Assembly: GCA_021414305.1 (NCBI GenBank) | Contig: JAIOOS010000022.1 | Location: forward strand, 62,001-126,000 | From: Burkholderiales bacterium | GTDB taxonomy: Bacteria > Pseudomonadota > Gammaproteobacteria > Burkholderiales > Burkholderiaceae_C | Reading direction: 5' to 3' | DNA length: 64,000 bases | Shown: positions 43,313 through 52,232 of the stretch, in pieces | How the letters are laid out: each line of letters begins with the position of its first letter | How positions within the stretch are numbered: the first letter of the stretch is position 1 | Notes under the pieces: generated by a model | What the model was told of the DNA's origin: nothing | The model's input: the letters and a program-made list of their open reading frames with translations, nothing else | Databases searched by the model: none | Position numbers and translations under genes: made by a program

Positions 43313-43460
43313 CGGCGAATTCTACGAGGCGGGTTTCCAGGCCCCTGCCGTGCGGCGGGAAGTGGGCAGAGAGCGTGAATAAGGCCAGCGGCATCGGCAG
43401 ATCGGCGTACTTCTGGTCACACGTCGGTGCAAGAATTCTTCAACCGCCGACGCCACACGC

Positions 43461-44837
43461 ATGTCCTCCGCCGCCACCGTCTCCGCTCCTCCCCTTGCCG
43501 CCTCGGCCGCCTCGACCGCCAAGCCGATGCCGGCACAGATCGGCAAGTACCGGATCCTCGGTCGCCTCGGCGATGGCGCCACCAGCGAGGTGTTCCTCGG
43601 CTTCGACGACTTCCAGGGCCGCAACGTCGCGATCAAGCGGGTGCGCGCGTCGACCGCCGCCGACCCGGTCGACGGCCACTATTCGGAACGCTTCTTCGCC
43701 GCCGAGGCCGCGCTGGTCGGCAAGCTCCAGCACCCGAACGTGGTGCAGATCTTCGACGCCGTGCCCGATCCGGCCGAGCCCTATCTGGTCATGGAGTACG
43801 TGGCCGGCGGCACGCTTCGGCCGTTCTGCCGCGCCGACCAGCTGCTCTCGCTCGAGCTCGTGGTCGAAATCGGCTTCAAGTGCGCGATGGCGCTCGGCTA
43901 TGTGTACCGCCAGGGCCTGATCCATCGCGACGTCAAGCCGGCGAACCTGCTCACGGTGCTGACCAACGGCCAGATCACCGACGTCAAGATCACCGATTTC
44001 GGCAGCGTGCTCAACCTCGGCTCCGACGTCACCCAGATCCACCGCGTCGGCTCGCTCGCCTACATGTCGCCGGAGCAGCTCGACGGCGGCACGCTCGACT
44101 GCCGGGCCGACATCTACTCGCTCGGCGCCGTGCTCTATCACCTGATCGCCGGCCGGCCGCTGTTCGATGCGCAGGTCCAGTCGGCCATGATGCATCAGAT
44201 CTACAACGTCAAGCCGGCGCCGCTCGCGGGCATCCGCGCCGGCGTCACCGAGGCGCTGGACAACGTCATCCAGAAGGCGCTCGCCAAGAAGCCGGGCGAT
44301 CGCTACAGCGACTGGGGCGAGTTCGCGCAGGCGCTCTCGGCGCTGGTGACAACGCAGCAGGTGCCGCGCGGCCAGTTCCAGGGGGTGCTCGACTCGGAGC
44401 GCTTCACGCTGCTGCGCACGCTCGAGTTCTTCGCCAACTTCGGCGACGTCGAGCTGTGGGAAGTCGTTCACCGCGCCAAGTGGCAGCGCTTCCACTTCGG
44501 CCACGCCCTGTTCAGGAAGGGCGAGGAAGGCAACACCTTCCACATCATGGCCCAGGGAGAGGTCGAGGTCTTCCGCGACGGCAAGAAGGTCGCGCAACTC
44601 GGCGCCGGCACCTCGGTCGGCGAGATGGCCTACCTTGCGCCCAGTGCCGAGCTGAAGAAGCACAGCACCGACGTCATCATCACCGAGCCGACGACGACCA
44701 TCTCGTTCACGCCGGAAACGCTGCTGCAGCTCAGCCCGAACTGCCGCCACCTGTTTCACGATTCGTTCATCAAGGTCCTGGTCCGGCGCCTGCACTCGGC
44801 GCACGAGCAACTCGCCCACCCCCGCCGCATCCTGTAA
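43461..44837 (+). CDS. Ser/Thr protein kinase with C-terminal cyclic-nucleotide-binding domain
   Basis: A 458-residue cytoplasmic kinase. Residues about 29-295 are a Hanks-type domain: GRLGDGATSEVF (glycine loop), Lys59 in VAIKRV, HRDVKPANLL with Asp157, DFG at 179-181, and MSPEQL in the activation segment. Residues about 335-440 resemble a cNMP-binding domain (GHALFRKGEEGNTFHIMAQG, then VGEMAYLAP). There is no membrane segment. The fusion suggests a kinase controlled by a cyclic nucleotide, but the usual phosphate-binding arginine in the PRxAT loop is missing, so ligand binding is uncertain. It is divergent from argS and precedes a PsiF-repeat gene by 32 bases. Confidence 0.9.
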   Translation: MSSAATVSAPPLAASAASTAKPMPAQIGKYRILGRLGDGATSEVFLGFDDFQGRNVAIKRVRASTAADPVDGHYSERFFAAEAALVGKLQHPNVVQIFDAVPDPAEPYLVMEYVAGGTLRPFCRADQLLSLELVVEIGFKCAMALGYVYRQGLIHRDVKPANLLTVLTNGQITDVKITDFGSVLNLGSDVTQIHRVGSLAYMSPEQLDGGTLDCRADIYSLGAVLYHLIAGRPLFDAQVQSAMMHQIYNVKPAPLAGIRAGVTEALDNVIQKALAKKPGDRYSDWGEFAQALSALVTTQQVPRGQFQGVLDSERFTLLRTLEFFANFGDVELWEVVHRAKWQRFHFGHALFRKGEEGNTFHIMAQGEVEVFRDGKKVAQLGAGTSVGEMAYLAPSAELKKHSTDVIITEPTTTISFTPETLLQLSPNCRHLFHDSFIKVLVRRLHSAHEQLAHPRRIL

Positions 44838-44869
44838 GCTCGTTTCTCCTGTTTTCGGAGAACTTGCTC

Positions 44870-45199
44870 ATGAAGAGATTGCTCAGCATTGCGGCGGCCC
44901 TGACGCTGGCCTGTTCGACCTCCGCGTTCGCCAACGCGCACAAGGAAGCGCCCAACATGAAGGCGGCCAGCGGAGCGGCGCCGAGCGCGTCGATGACCGC
45001 CCAGCAGTCCAAGATGGGCGACTGCAACAAGAAGGCCACCGGCAAGACCGGCGACGACCGCAAGGCCTTCATGAAGACCTGCCTCTCGGCCGACGCACCG
45101 ATGTCGCAGCAGGACAAGATGAAGAAGTGCAACGTCGACGCCACCGGGAAGACCGGCGACGATCGCAAGGCGTTCATGAAGACCTGCCTGTCTTCCTGA
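44870..45199 (+). CDS. psiF: Exported PsiF-repeat protein
   Basis: A 109-residue protein. The signal peptide MKRLLSIAAALTLACSTSAFA is followed by two PsiF repeats, each with a QxKMxxCNxxA part and GKTGDDRKAFMKTCLS. The repeat was named for the phosphate-starvation-inducible PsiF of E. coli; function unknown. Each repeat has two cysteines, likely disulfide-linked in the periplasm. The ATG at 44870 has GGAG nearby. A hairpin lies just after the stop. Confidence 0.85.
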   Translation: MKRLLSIAAALTLACSTSAFANAHKEAPNMKAASGAAPSASMTAQQSKMGDCNKKATGKTGDDRKAFMKTCLSADAPMSQQDKMKKCNVDATGKTGDDRKAFMKTCLSS

Positions 45200-45206
45200 G
45201 GACGCG

Positions 45207-45244
45207 GCGGGGTCGGCAGGCGGTCGAGCCGCCCGCGGCCCCGC
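45207..45244 (+). terminator. Hairpin after psiF
   Basis: GCGGGG at 45207-45212 pairs with CCCCGC at 45239-45244, and inner GC-rich arms extend the stem, with mismatches, around a TCGA loop. A short TTT follows at 45247-45249. It separates psiF from the haloacid dehalogenase gene at 45273 and is a plausible though weak intrinsic terminator. Confidence 0.45.
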
Positions 45245-45272
45245 GCCTTTGCGGCGTCGCACAATCGGCGCC

Positions 45273-45989
45273 ATGAGCCTGGCCCCGACCCCTCCCGTTC
45301 GCGCCGTCCTGTTCGACGCCTACGGCACCCTGTTCGACGTCTACAGCATCGGCGTCGCCGCCGAGCGCCTGTTCCCCGGCGCCGGCGAGCGCGTCGCCGT
45401 GGTCTGGCGCGACAAGCAGATCGAATACACCCGCCTCAGCTCGATGAGCGGGCGACCGCGCAGCTTTCGCGACTGCACCCGGGCGGGCCTGCGCTTCGCC
45501 GCCCGCCGCCTCGACCTCGCGCTGACCGCCCCGGCCGAGGACGAGCTGCTGGCCTGCTACGACCGGCTCGATCCGTTCCCCGAGAACCGCGGCGTGCTGG
45601 AGGCGCTTCGCACCGCCGGCGTGCGCGCCGGCATCCTCAGCAACGGCGATCCCGACATGCTCGAGGCGGTGGTCCGCCACGCCGGCTTCTCCGGCCTGCT
45701 CGATCCGCTGCTGAGCGTCGAGGCCACGGGCCGCTTCAAGACCGACCCGGCCACCTACGCCCTCGGCACCGCCGCCCTCGGGCTTTCCGCCGCCGAGGTG
45801 CTGTTCGTCTCCAGCAACTGCTGGGACGCGATCGGCGCCACCTGGTTCGGCTACACGACCCTCTGGGTCAACCGCTTCGGCCTGCCGCTCGACGAGCTCG
45901 GCGCCGCTCCTACCCGCATCGGCACGAGCCTTGCGGACGTGCTTTCGTTCTTCCCGTCTGTTTCTTCTCCTCGGAAAGCTGCTCCATGA
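45273..45989 (+). CDS. Haloacid dehalogenase, type II
   Basis: A 238-residue HAD hydrolase. LFDAYGTLFDVYS holds the nucleophilic Asp near residue 14, SNGDPDML is motif II, the Lys of FKTDPATY motif III, and VSSNCWDAIGATWFG motif IV. The SSNxWDxxGA pattern and YGTLFD are those of type II L-2-haloacid dehalogenases, which hydrolyse 2-haloacids to hydroxyacids. Coupling by ATGA to malate synthase is suggestive: haloacetate would yield glycolate, which becomes glyoxylate, the malate-synthase substrate. No transporter is present, so detoxification or an unrelated phosphatase role is possible. Confidence 0.88.
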   Translation: MSLAPTPPVRAVLFDAYGTLFDVYSIGVAAERLFPGAGERVAVVWRDKQIEYTRLSSMSGRPRSFRDCTRAGLRFAARRLDLALTAPAEDELLACYDRLDPFPENRGVLEALRTAGVRAGILSNGDPDMLEAVVRHAGFSGLLDPLLSVEATGRFKTDPATYALGTAALGLSAAEVLFVSSNCWDAIGATWFGYTTLWVNRFGLPLDELGAAPTRIGTSLADVLSFFPSVSSPRKAAP

Positions 45990-47578
45990 CACTCACCCTG
46001 CCGCCCGGCGTGGCGATCAACGCGCCCATCCTGCCCGGCTTCGAAACCATCCTCACCGAGCCGGCGCTGGCGCTGGTGGCAAAGCTGCACCGCGCCTTCG
46101 AGCCGCAGCGCCAGGCGCTGCTCGCCGCGCGCGCCGAGCGCGCGAAGCGCCTCGACGCCGGCGAGCGCCTCGACTTCCTGGCCGAGACGAAATCGATCCG
46201 CGACGCCGACTGGAAGATCGCGCCGGTGCCCGCCGCGCTGCAGTGCCGCCGGGTCGAGATCACCGGCCCGGTCGACGCCAAGATGGTCATCAACGCCTTC
46301 AACTCGGGGGCGGACTCGTACATGACCGACTTCGAGGACTCGAACTCGCCGCTCTGGACCAACCAGATCGAGGGCCAGATCAACATTGGCCGGGCGATCC
46401 GCCGCACGCTCTCGTTCACGCAGGAGTCGCCCGCGGGCAGCAAGAGCTACAAGCTCAACGACAAGATCGCGACGCTGCAGGTGCGGCCGCGCGGCTGGCA
46501 CCTCGAGGAGAAGCACGTCACGGTCGACGGCAAGAGAGTGCATGGCGGCATCTTCGATTTCGCCCTGTTCATGTTCCACAACGCCAAGGAACTGCTGGCG
46601 CGCGGCGCGGGCCCCTACTTCTACCTGCCGAAGATCGAGAGCCACCTCGAGGCGCGCCTCTGGAACGAGATCTTCGTCGTCACGCAGAAGGAGCTCGGCC
46701 TGGCGCAGGGCACGATCAAGGCGACGGTGCTGATCGAGACCATCATCGCCGCGTTCGAGATGGACGAGATCCTGTACGAGCTGCGCGAGCACAGCGCCGG
46801 CCTGAACGCCGGCCGCTGGGACTACATCTTCTCCTGCATCAAGAAGTTCAAGCTCGACCGCGACTTCTGCCTCGCCGACCGGGCCAAGGTGACGATGACG
46901 GCGCCGTTCATGCGCTCCTATGCGCTGCTGCTGCTGCAGACCTGCCACAAGCGCGGCGCGCCGGCGATCGGCGGCATGAGCGCGCTGATCCCGATCAAGA
47001 ACGACCCGGCGAAGAACGAGATCGCGATGGCCGGGATCATCGCCGACAAGCGGCGCGACGCGACCGACGGCTACGACGGCGGCTGGGTCGCGCACCCGGG
47101 GCTGGTCGAGGCGTCGATGAAGGAGTTCGTCGCCGTGCTCGGCGACCGGCCGAACCAGTTCGAGAAGCAGAAGCCCGAGGTCTCGGTCACGGCCTCCGAC
47201 CTGCTCGACTTCAAGCCCGAGACGCCGATCACCGAAGCGGGCCTGCGCATGAACATCAACGTCGGCATCCACTACCTCGGCGCCTGGCTCGCCGGCAACG
47301 GCTGCGTGCCGATCCACAACCTGATGGAAGACGCCGCCACCGCCGAGATCAGCCGCAGCCAGGTCTGGCAGTGGATCCGCTCGCCCAAGGGCGTTCTCGA
47401 CGACGGCCGCAAGGTCACCGCCGAGATGGTGAAGCACTTCGTTCCCGAGGAGCTGGCGAAGATCAAGGCCGGGGGCTTCGTCGGCAAGTTCGACCGCGCG
47501 GCGACGATCTTCACCGCGATGAGCACCCAGGACGCGTTCGAGGAGTTCCTGACCCTGCCGCTCTACGAGGAGATCTGA
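45986..47578 (+). CDS. aceB: Malate synthase A
   Basis: A 530-residue enzyme. DFEDSNSPLWTNQIEGQIN, RPRGWHLEEKH, VLIETIIAAFEMDEILYELR and GLNAGRWDYIFSCIKKF are characteristic, and the length fits form A. It condenses glyoxylate and acetyl-CoA to malate in the glyoxylate shunt. The start overlaps the haloacid-dehalogenase stop. Isocitrate lyase is not in the window. The accessory minus-strand island begins 22 bases after its stop, so this gene marks the left border of the island. Confidence 0.95.
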   Translation: MTLTLPPGVAINAPILPGFETILTEPALALVAKLHRAFEPQRQALLAARAERAKRLDAGERLDFLAETKSIRDADWKIAPVPAALQCRRVEITGPVDAKMVINAFNSGADSYMTDFEDSNSPLWTNQIEGQINIGRAIRRTLSFTQESPAGSKSYKLNDKIATLQVRPRGWHLEEKHVTVDGKRVHGGIFDFALFMFHNAKELLARGAGPYFYLPKIESHLEARLWNEIFVVTQKELGLAQGTIKATVLIETIIAAFEMDEILYELREHSAGLNAGRWDYIFSCIKKFKLDRDFCLADRAKVTMTAPFMRSYALLLLQTCHKRGAPAIGGMSALIPIKNDPAKNEIAMAGIIADKRRDATDGYDGGWVAHPGLVEASMKEFVAVLGDRPNQFEKQKPEVSVTASDLLDFKPETPITEAGLRMNINVGIHYLGAWLAGNGCVPIHNLMEDAATAEISRSQVWQWIRSPKGVLDDGRKVTAEMVKHFVPEELAKIKAGGFVGKFDRAATIFTAMSTQDAFEEFLTLPLYEEI

Positions 47579-47600
47579 GCCGACCTGGATTCGAAGCAAG

Positions 47601-48569
47601 TCAAAGTGCCTGCTGAACTCCGCTGGGCCAAGACTCGGGAGCGGTAATGGGCTCCATGCCTTGCAGGGTGTAGGCGACCTTTGGCGATCTGTTCCTCGCC
47701 TTAACCTCGCGAACCTTCAGCAGCAGGCGGAAGTGGCGATGCAGCGGGTTCAAGCCTTCCGAGATTGCTCGATCCATCGCATCCGGTGCAACAGTCCCTA
47801 TCAAGGCCGGGCCCCCCTCGTGTGGCCAAACTTCGAAGCGGCGCGAGACCTGTGTCCAGCCAACGACCTCGCCGGCGCGGTTTTCGATTCGATCGTGAAT
47901 GCTCAAACCTTCCACACGATGCCGCGCCCGAGCAACCGCAGTGCGGTCCAACTCGAAGTCGCGTTCGCCCTCCACGAGCCGCAGGCTGGCGCCCTCGTCG
48001 TCGAGGAGTTTGAAGAACTCCTTCAGCGTCCCAAGTTGCCTGTCGTCCACGATTGCTGACGCCTCGTCGAACAACGCATCGTCCGGCGCCGCTACTCGCG
48101 ACAGTGTGTCCGCGACTTCGTCTACGACGACCTTGAGCGAGGTCCGGGCCTCGCCTTGACCCGCGGCCGCCTCCAGCACAAAGCCGAACGAACCACGTAC
48201 CACATCGGTCAAGAGCAGTTGGGTGTCCTCGGCCAACGGTACGCGCCCGCGGGAGGCAAGCGGGCCCTGCTCGTTTGCGGCGAAACGCTGGCTTACCAGC
48301 TTCTGGAAGTATCCGAGGGCCTTGGTGCCGAAAACGGCCTTGATTCCTTGCGAGCCGACCACCGGAAGGCCGCCAAAAAACAGGGCTACGGCCGCCGGTG
48401 CCGCATCAATTGCCGCGGGCAAGGCCGCGAGGCGCGCCTCCAGCTCCGTGGCACGGTGGGTGAACTGGAAATGTTCGATCGGGTCTTCGTCGGCGGGCGA
48501 CTCATCGAGCAGTGCTCGGACCCGGGCCAGATCGGCTTGTAGGAATTCGCGCTCAAGTTGAAGCAGCAT
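47601..48569 (-). CDS. Unknown protein coupled to the nucleotidyltransferase-fold gene
   Basis: A 322-residue protein with no named domain that I recognise. Residues 1-60 are helical and charged (LEREFLQADLARVRALL). A hydrophobic centre, VALFFGGLPVVGSQGIKAVFG (about 60-80), is the most distinctive part. The remainder mixes strands and helices, including RVEGLSIH at about residues 228-235 and an ending with PLHRHFRLLLKVREVKAR. No signal peptide or membrane helix is certain. Its start lies 17 bases inside the end of the upstream gene, so the two are translationally coupled. It is the last gene of the mod-res unit. Possible roles are a toxin, antitoxin or effector partner; none is shown. Confidence 0.75.
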   Translation of the reverse strand: MLLQLEREFLQADLARVRALLDESPADEDPIEHFQFTHRATELEARLAALPAAIDAAPAAVALFFGGLPVVGSQGIKAVFGTKALGYFQKLVSQRFAANEQGPLASRGRVPLAEDTQLLLTDVVRGSFGFVLEAAAGQGEARTSLKVVVDEVADTLSRVAAPDDALFDEASAIVDDRQLGTLKEFFKLLDDEGASLRLVEGERDFELDRTAVARARHRVEGLSIHDRIENRAGEVVGWTQVSRRFEVWPHEGGPALIGTVAPDAMDRAISEGLNPLHRHFRLLLKVREVKARNRSPKVAYTLQGMEPITAPESWPSGVQQAL

Positions 48570-49140
48570 CGCTCTGTTCCTCCTCGAATGCGTTCAACGT
48601 GACGAGTGCGTCGGCGTCGTCTGATTGAAGGGGCAACATGAGAAACCCCTTCCAGACGTTGTCGCCGCGCCGATGCGAAAACAAGCTGTGATAGTACGCT
48701 GTACGGATAACCAGCTTTTCGGGCCGGCCGTCGAGCTGAACCACATAGGCGTCGCACCCATACGCGACGCGTGCCTTAGCCGGTTCGAACACGTCCAGGT
48801 TTGCGGCCACCACGGCGTTAACCGCGGCCGGATCCATGCCTGCAGGCCGTTGAGCGAAAGTGACCACGTCGATGTCGTTGGGCGGTCGCGCCTCGTGTGC
48901 TTCGACATCCTCGACAAAGCTCCCGTCCAGCCACTGAAAGCCATCGCTGAAGCCGAGGTTGTGCAAGGCCTGCCGATAGTCGAACAAGCCCCGAAGCAGC
49001 AAGCGCCGCTCCGGCGTGTTGCCGAGTCGGGCGACCAGTTCACTGGCAGTGGCTTGGTAAGGCGAAGAGCCTGCAGACTCTTTCGGTGAGTCGCCAAGAA
49101 ACGGCGGCAACACGTGTGAGTGATTGAAGGCGGGAATCAT
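48553..49140 (-). CDS. Nucleotidyltransferase-fold protein (DUF6932-like)
   Basis: A 195-residue protein. WLDGSFVEDV followed about a dozen residues later by NDIDVV gives the GS...DxD pattern of the nucleotidyltransferase fold, and FNHSHVLPPFLGD at the N-terminus resembles proteins called DUF6932. The ATG at 49140 is preferred because the family starts MIPxF; a GTG at 49185 would run through the end of res. It lies ten bases after res and overlaps the next gene by 17 bases. In defence islands such folds serve as antitoxins, AMP-transfer enzymes or signal synthases; which applies here is unknown. Confidence 0.75.
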   Translation of the reverse strand: MIPAFNHSHVLPPFLGDSPKESAGSSPYQATASELVARLGNTPERRLLLRGLFDYRQALHNLGFSDGFQWLDGSFVEDVEAHEARPPNDIDVVTFAQRPAGMDPAAVNAVVAANLDVFEPAKARVAYGCDAYVVQLDGRPEKLVIRTAYYHSLFSHRRGDNVWKGFLMLPLQSDDADALVTLNAFEEEQSDAAST

Positions 49141-49150
49141 TGATCGACGG

Positions 49151-52100
49151 TCAGGCGGCAGCGTCGCAGCGCCTGAGTTGCTCACCCAAAGCCTGAGGCT
49201 CGCGACAGACCTCGAAGTGCCATCGTCCGAGTTGGCCCCAATGGTTGACCGCAGACACCCACTGGCGCGCAGCTTGATGTTTGGCGTCGGTCTCTGCGGG
49301 CGCGTGCCCCTTGATTTCCAGCAACACGTTGAGGCCGCTGGGCAGGCGGACCACGAAGTCCGGTTCGTAGACGTGGGGCTGTGCGTAGAACTCGTAGGGG
49401 ATGTTCAATTCCAGGTGGTCGTTGCGCGCATAGCAGATCACCTCGCCTTCGAGGGCGAGCATTTCCATCTGCGACGCCGCGGCCTGCTCCCACGAGTTGG
49501 TGTCTGCTGCGACGAAATTGAGGTGGCTGGCTTGCGTCGCCTGGACCGGCTTCACGGTCTTGAATCGAACGCTGGCGGTACTAGCGATCGGCCGGTATCG
49601 GTTCAGGCGCGGCAATAGCGGCGACTCGCCGCGCGAGTCGTCCGGCTCGATGGCAGCGATCAGCAAGCCGACCACGCGCTGCGCATAGACCTGCAAGCCG
49701 AGCTCGCAAGGGTCGCAGCCGTTGAAGTTCACCCGACGCTCGATGTATTGCTGCACGATGCGCAGAACTTGCGGAAACAGTGTCGTGCGTCCCGTGGCGC
49801 GCAATGATTCCGAGCGCGGGTCGGCTGTATCGGTGAGGCCGCGCACGACCTCGCGGGCGATCTCGAAGGCGATCGTCTGCGGATGGGTGTTGCGGTAGTA
49901 CTCGTCGCGGGTGACAAGCTCGAAGCCGAAGCCCGTTTGCGTGCCGGGCGATCCGATCGCATAGCCCACCTGAGGCCTCACGAAGGCGGCCGTCGGCACC
50001 GTCCATGGGTCGAGCTTTATCTTCTCCACCTGCTTGACGTCGCAGCGCACCAAGTTCCGTCGCAGATCGACGACGAAACCCTCGACCACCGGAAAACGCA
50101 TCTCGAGCGCCGCCCGCTGCGGCATCGCCATCACTTCGTGCTTGGGCCGGTCGTCAGCCGACGACGTGTCTCCGGGCGAGCGCCCCTTGAACGGAATGAG
50201 CGAGAAGGGAACGCCGAAGATATCGACGTACTCCTCGGTGAGCTTGCCGCTCTGCGGATCAGGCGTGTAGTCCATGCGACGCAGACCGCGGCCCACCACC
50301 TGTTCGCACAACAGCTGGCTGTGGAAGGCGCGCAGGCCGAGGATGTGCGTCACGTTGTTGGCGTCCCAGCCTTCGCTCAGCATGTTGACGCTGACGACGC
50401 AGCGCACATGGCTGCCGGGTGCGCCGGGCTTGCCGACGCTCGAAACGATGCGGCGTAGCTCTTCCGCGGCCTCTTTGCGTGTCGCGTTCGGATCGCCGCT
50501 CTCGGCGGCGGCGAGCAGGTTCGAATCGATCCGCAGAGTGACTTCGGAATCGGCTGTGTTCCAAAGCTCACTGAAGCCGCCGAGGCCGTTGCCGTAGCGC
50601 TTGATCGGTTTCGGCTTCTTGCGCCTTCTCGGCGCAGCGCTCTCGTCATCGTCCTCGTCGTCCGCGGGAACGTCGACGATCACTGTCTCCTCGCCGGAAA
50701 TCATTCGATGGAAGTGCTCGGCGATGTCCGTGTTGTCACAGACGATGATCATGACCGGTGGCGTTCGGTCCCGCCCCGGAGCAGCGGCCTCGATCTGCGC
50801 AAAGCGCGTCTTCCATTGCCCAGCCAGAGTCAGAAGTGCGGCCTGCGCCTTGCGAAAGACCACCTCCGGCTTCGGCTTGCCTCCTGTCAGCCGCTCGCCC
50901 GGAGCGAGGTTGTGCATCACGTGTTCCCACAACCTGAAAAATATCGGGTCCGGTCGCCCCGTGTTGTCGGCGGCCGGGAGCCGGGGAATCTTGGTGATGC
51001 CGCTTTCGATCGCGTCGACGAGCGCGAAGTCGCTCACAACCCAGGGGAAAGGTGAACCTTCCGGATAGCCGCTGCCCCCGATGTAGAAGGGCGTCGCTGA
51101 CAGGTCGATGCAGAAAGCAATCCCGCAGGCGGCGTTGATCTTGTCGAGGCCGCTCACCCACACCGTCGCTTCTTCGCGATCAGCGCGTTCCTCGGCGGAA
51201 AGAATCTCGCCCGCCGGCACGGGCGCCGGACGATACGCATGATGGCCTTCGTCGTTGAGCACCATCACCGGCTCGTCGTCCCACAAATCGCCGAGGCGGC
51301 TGCGCGCGAACGAGTCCGGTGTCTCGGGCCCAAGGCGACCGATGGCGACGCCGCCGACGCGAATGTCCTCGGCTTCGGGATTGAAGACATGCCAGTTGGT
51401 CACGAGTACGCGACCTTTGGCGAGTTCGGGGCGAAGCGACGAAGGGACGAGATCGAACTTGTCGAAGTAGTTGTCGGCATCCCCAGGCCTGAGCACGGCC
51501 AGACGTTCCTTGATGGTGAGATTCGGGCAGACGATCAGCGCGCTTCGAGGAAAGCGGGTATCTGCCGGCTGTCGGCCACGGTTGCAGAAGGCCCATGCGA
51601 GCAGCAGTGACATGACCACGGTCTTGCCGCTGCCGGTCGCCATCTTGCAGGCATAGCGGGTTAGCGGGGCGCGGCCGGCCTCGTGCGGCCGGTCCGACAG
51701 CTTGGGATGCTGCGCCACGGTAGCGATCCACTCGGAAGGACGCGGGTTGCGTCCTTCCATCAACGCAGCGTGATCGTCTTGCGTCAACTTCGGCGCGAAG
51801 CGGGGTTTACGCCCCTGCGCGAGCATTTCGCGCAGATAGATCATGGTTTCGGCCGCTTCGAGCTGACAAAAGAACAGTCTGCGACCCCGGTCTTCCCGCC
51901 ACCAATGGCGCAGCAGGCTCTTCGTCGTTTCGCTGGCGCCGACCCAGCCGCTCTCGCGCCAGCGACGGATGTCGTCGCGCAGGGCGTTGACCAGCGGCAG
52001 GTCGTCGCGTTCTTCTTCGGCCATGAAGCCGAGCTGCTGTTGCGCGGTGCCGGTGCGTTCGCTCTTGAACCAGTAACTGGCCGGGCGCCGACCCGGGGTT

Positions 52101-52225
52101 CGCGTCGGGATGCCGGTTGTCGTGTCGTAGACCCAATGCTCGTCGGGCTCGACGTAGGGCGAGCAAAGAATCGGCTGGTCGACCGGCTGGATCGGCAACT
52201 CGCGTTGGGCGCTGGTACTGGCCAT
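49151..52225 (-). CDS. res: Type III restriction endonuclease subunit Res
   Basis: A 1024-residue helicase-nuclease. Walker A ATGSGKT (about residue 193), DEGHHA (about 322), LSATPF (about 372) and QVVGRGLRR (about 645) are superfamily 2 motifs. At the C-terminus EPDFVVRL and VLLEIKGH (about 957-972) make the PD-ExK nuclease. Type III Res forms a complex with Mod and cuts after meeting a second unmethylated site in head-to-head orientation. The acidic/basic stretch DDEDDDESAAPRRRKKPK (about 520-537) is an unusual linker. The gene begins seven bases after mod. Confidence 0.93.
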   Translation of the reverse strand: MASTSAQRELPIQPVDQPILCSPYVEPDEHWVYDTTTGIPTRTPGRRPASYWFKSERTGTAQQQLGFMAEEERDDLPLVNALRDDIRRWRESGWVGASETTKSLLRHWWREDRGRRLFFCQLEAAETMIYLREMLAQGRKPRFAPKLTQDDHAALMEGRNPRPSEWIATVAQHPKLSDRPHEAGRAPLTRYACKMATGSGKTVVMSLLLAWAFCNRGRQPADTRFPRSALIVCPNLTIKERLAVLRPGDADNYFDKFDLVPSSLRPELAKGRVLVTNWHVFNPEAEDIRVGGVAIGRLGPETPDSFARSRLGDLWDDEPVMVLNDEGHHAYRPAPVPAGEILSAEERADREEATVWVSGLDKINAACGIAFCIDLSATPFYIGGSGYPEGSPFPWVVSDFALVDAIESGITKIPRLPAADNTGRPDPIFFRLWEHVMHNLAPGERLTGGKPKPEVVFRKAQAALLTLAGQWKTRFAQIEAAAPGRDRTPPVMIIVCDNTDIAEHFHRMISGEETVIVDVPADDEDDDESAAPRRRKKPKPIKRYGNGLGGFSELWNTADSEVTLRIDSNLLAAAESGDPNATRKEAAEELRRIVSSVGKPGAPGSHVRCVVSVNMLSEGWDANNVTHILGLRAFHSQLLCEQVVGRGLRRMDYTPDPQSGKLTEEYVDIFGVPFSLIPFKGRSPGDTSSADDRPKHEVMAMPQRAALEMRFPVVEGFVVDLRRNLVRCDVKQVEKIKLDPWTVPTAAFVRPQVGYAIGSPGTQTGFGFELVTRDEYYRNTHPQTIAFEIAREVVRGLTDTADPRSESLRATGRTTLFPQVLRIVQQYIERRVNFNGCDPCELGLQVYAQRVVGLLIAAIEPDDSRGESPLLPRLNRYRPIASTASVRFKTVKPVQATQASHLNFVAADTNSWEQAAASQMEMLALEGEVICYARNDHLELNIPYEFYAQPHVYEPDFVVRLPSGLNVLLEIKGHAPAETDAKHQAARQWVSAVNHWGQLGRWHFEVCREPQALGEQLRRCDAAA

Positions 52226-52232
52226 GGGCTGC

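Noticed and set aside
47870..47900. HEPN RNase motif in the unknown partner protein
   Set aside because: One Arg-x6-His match in 322 residues is not significant without conservation or a helical-bundle prediction; kept only as a test in the findings.
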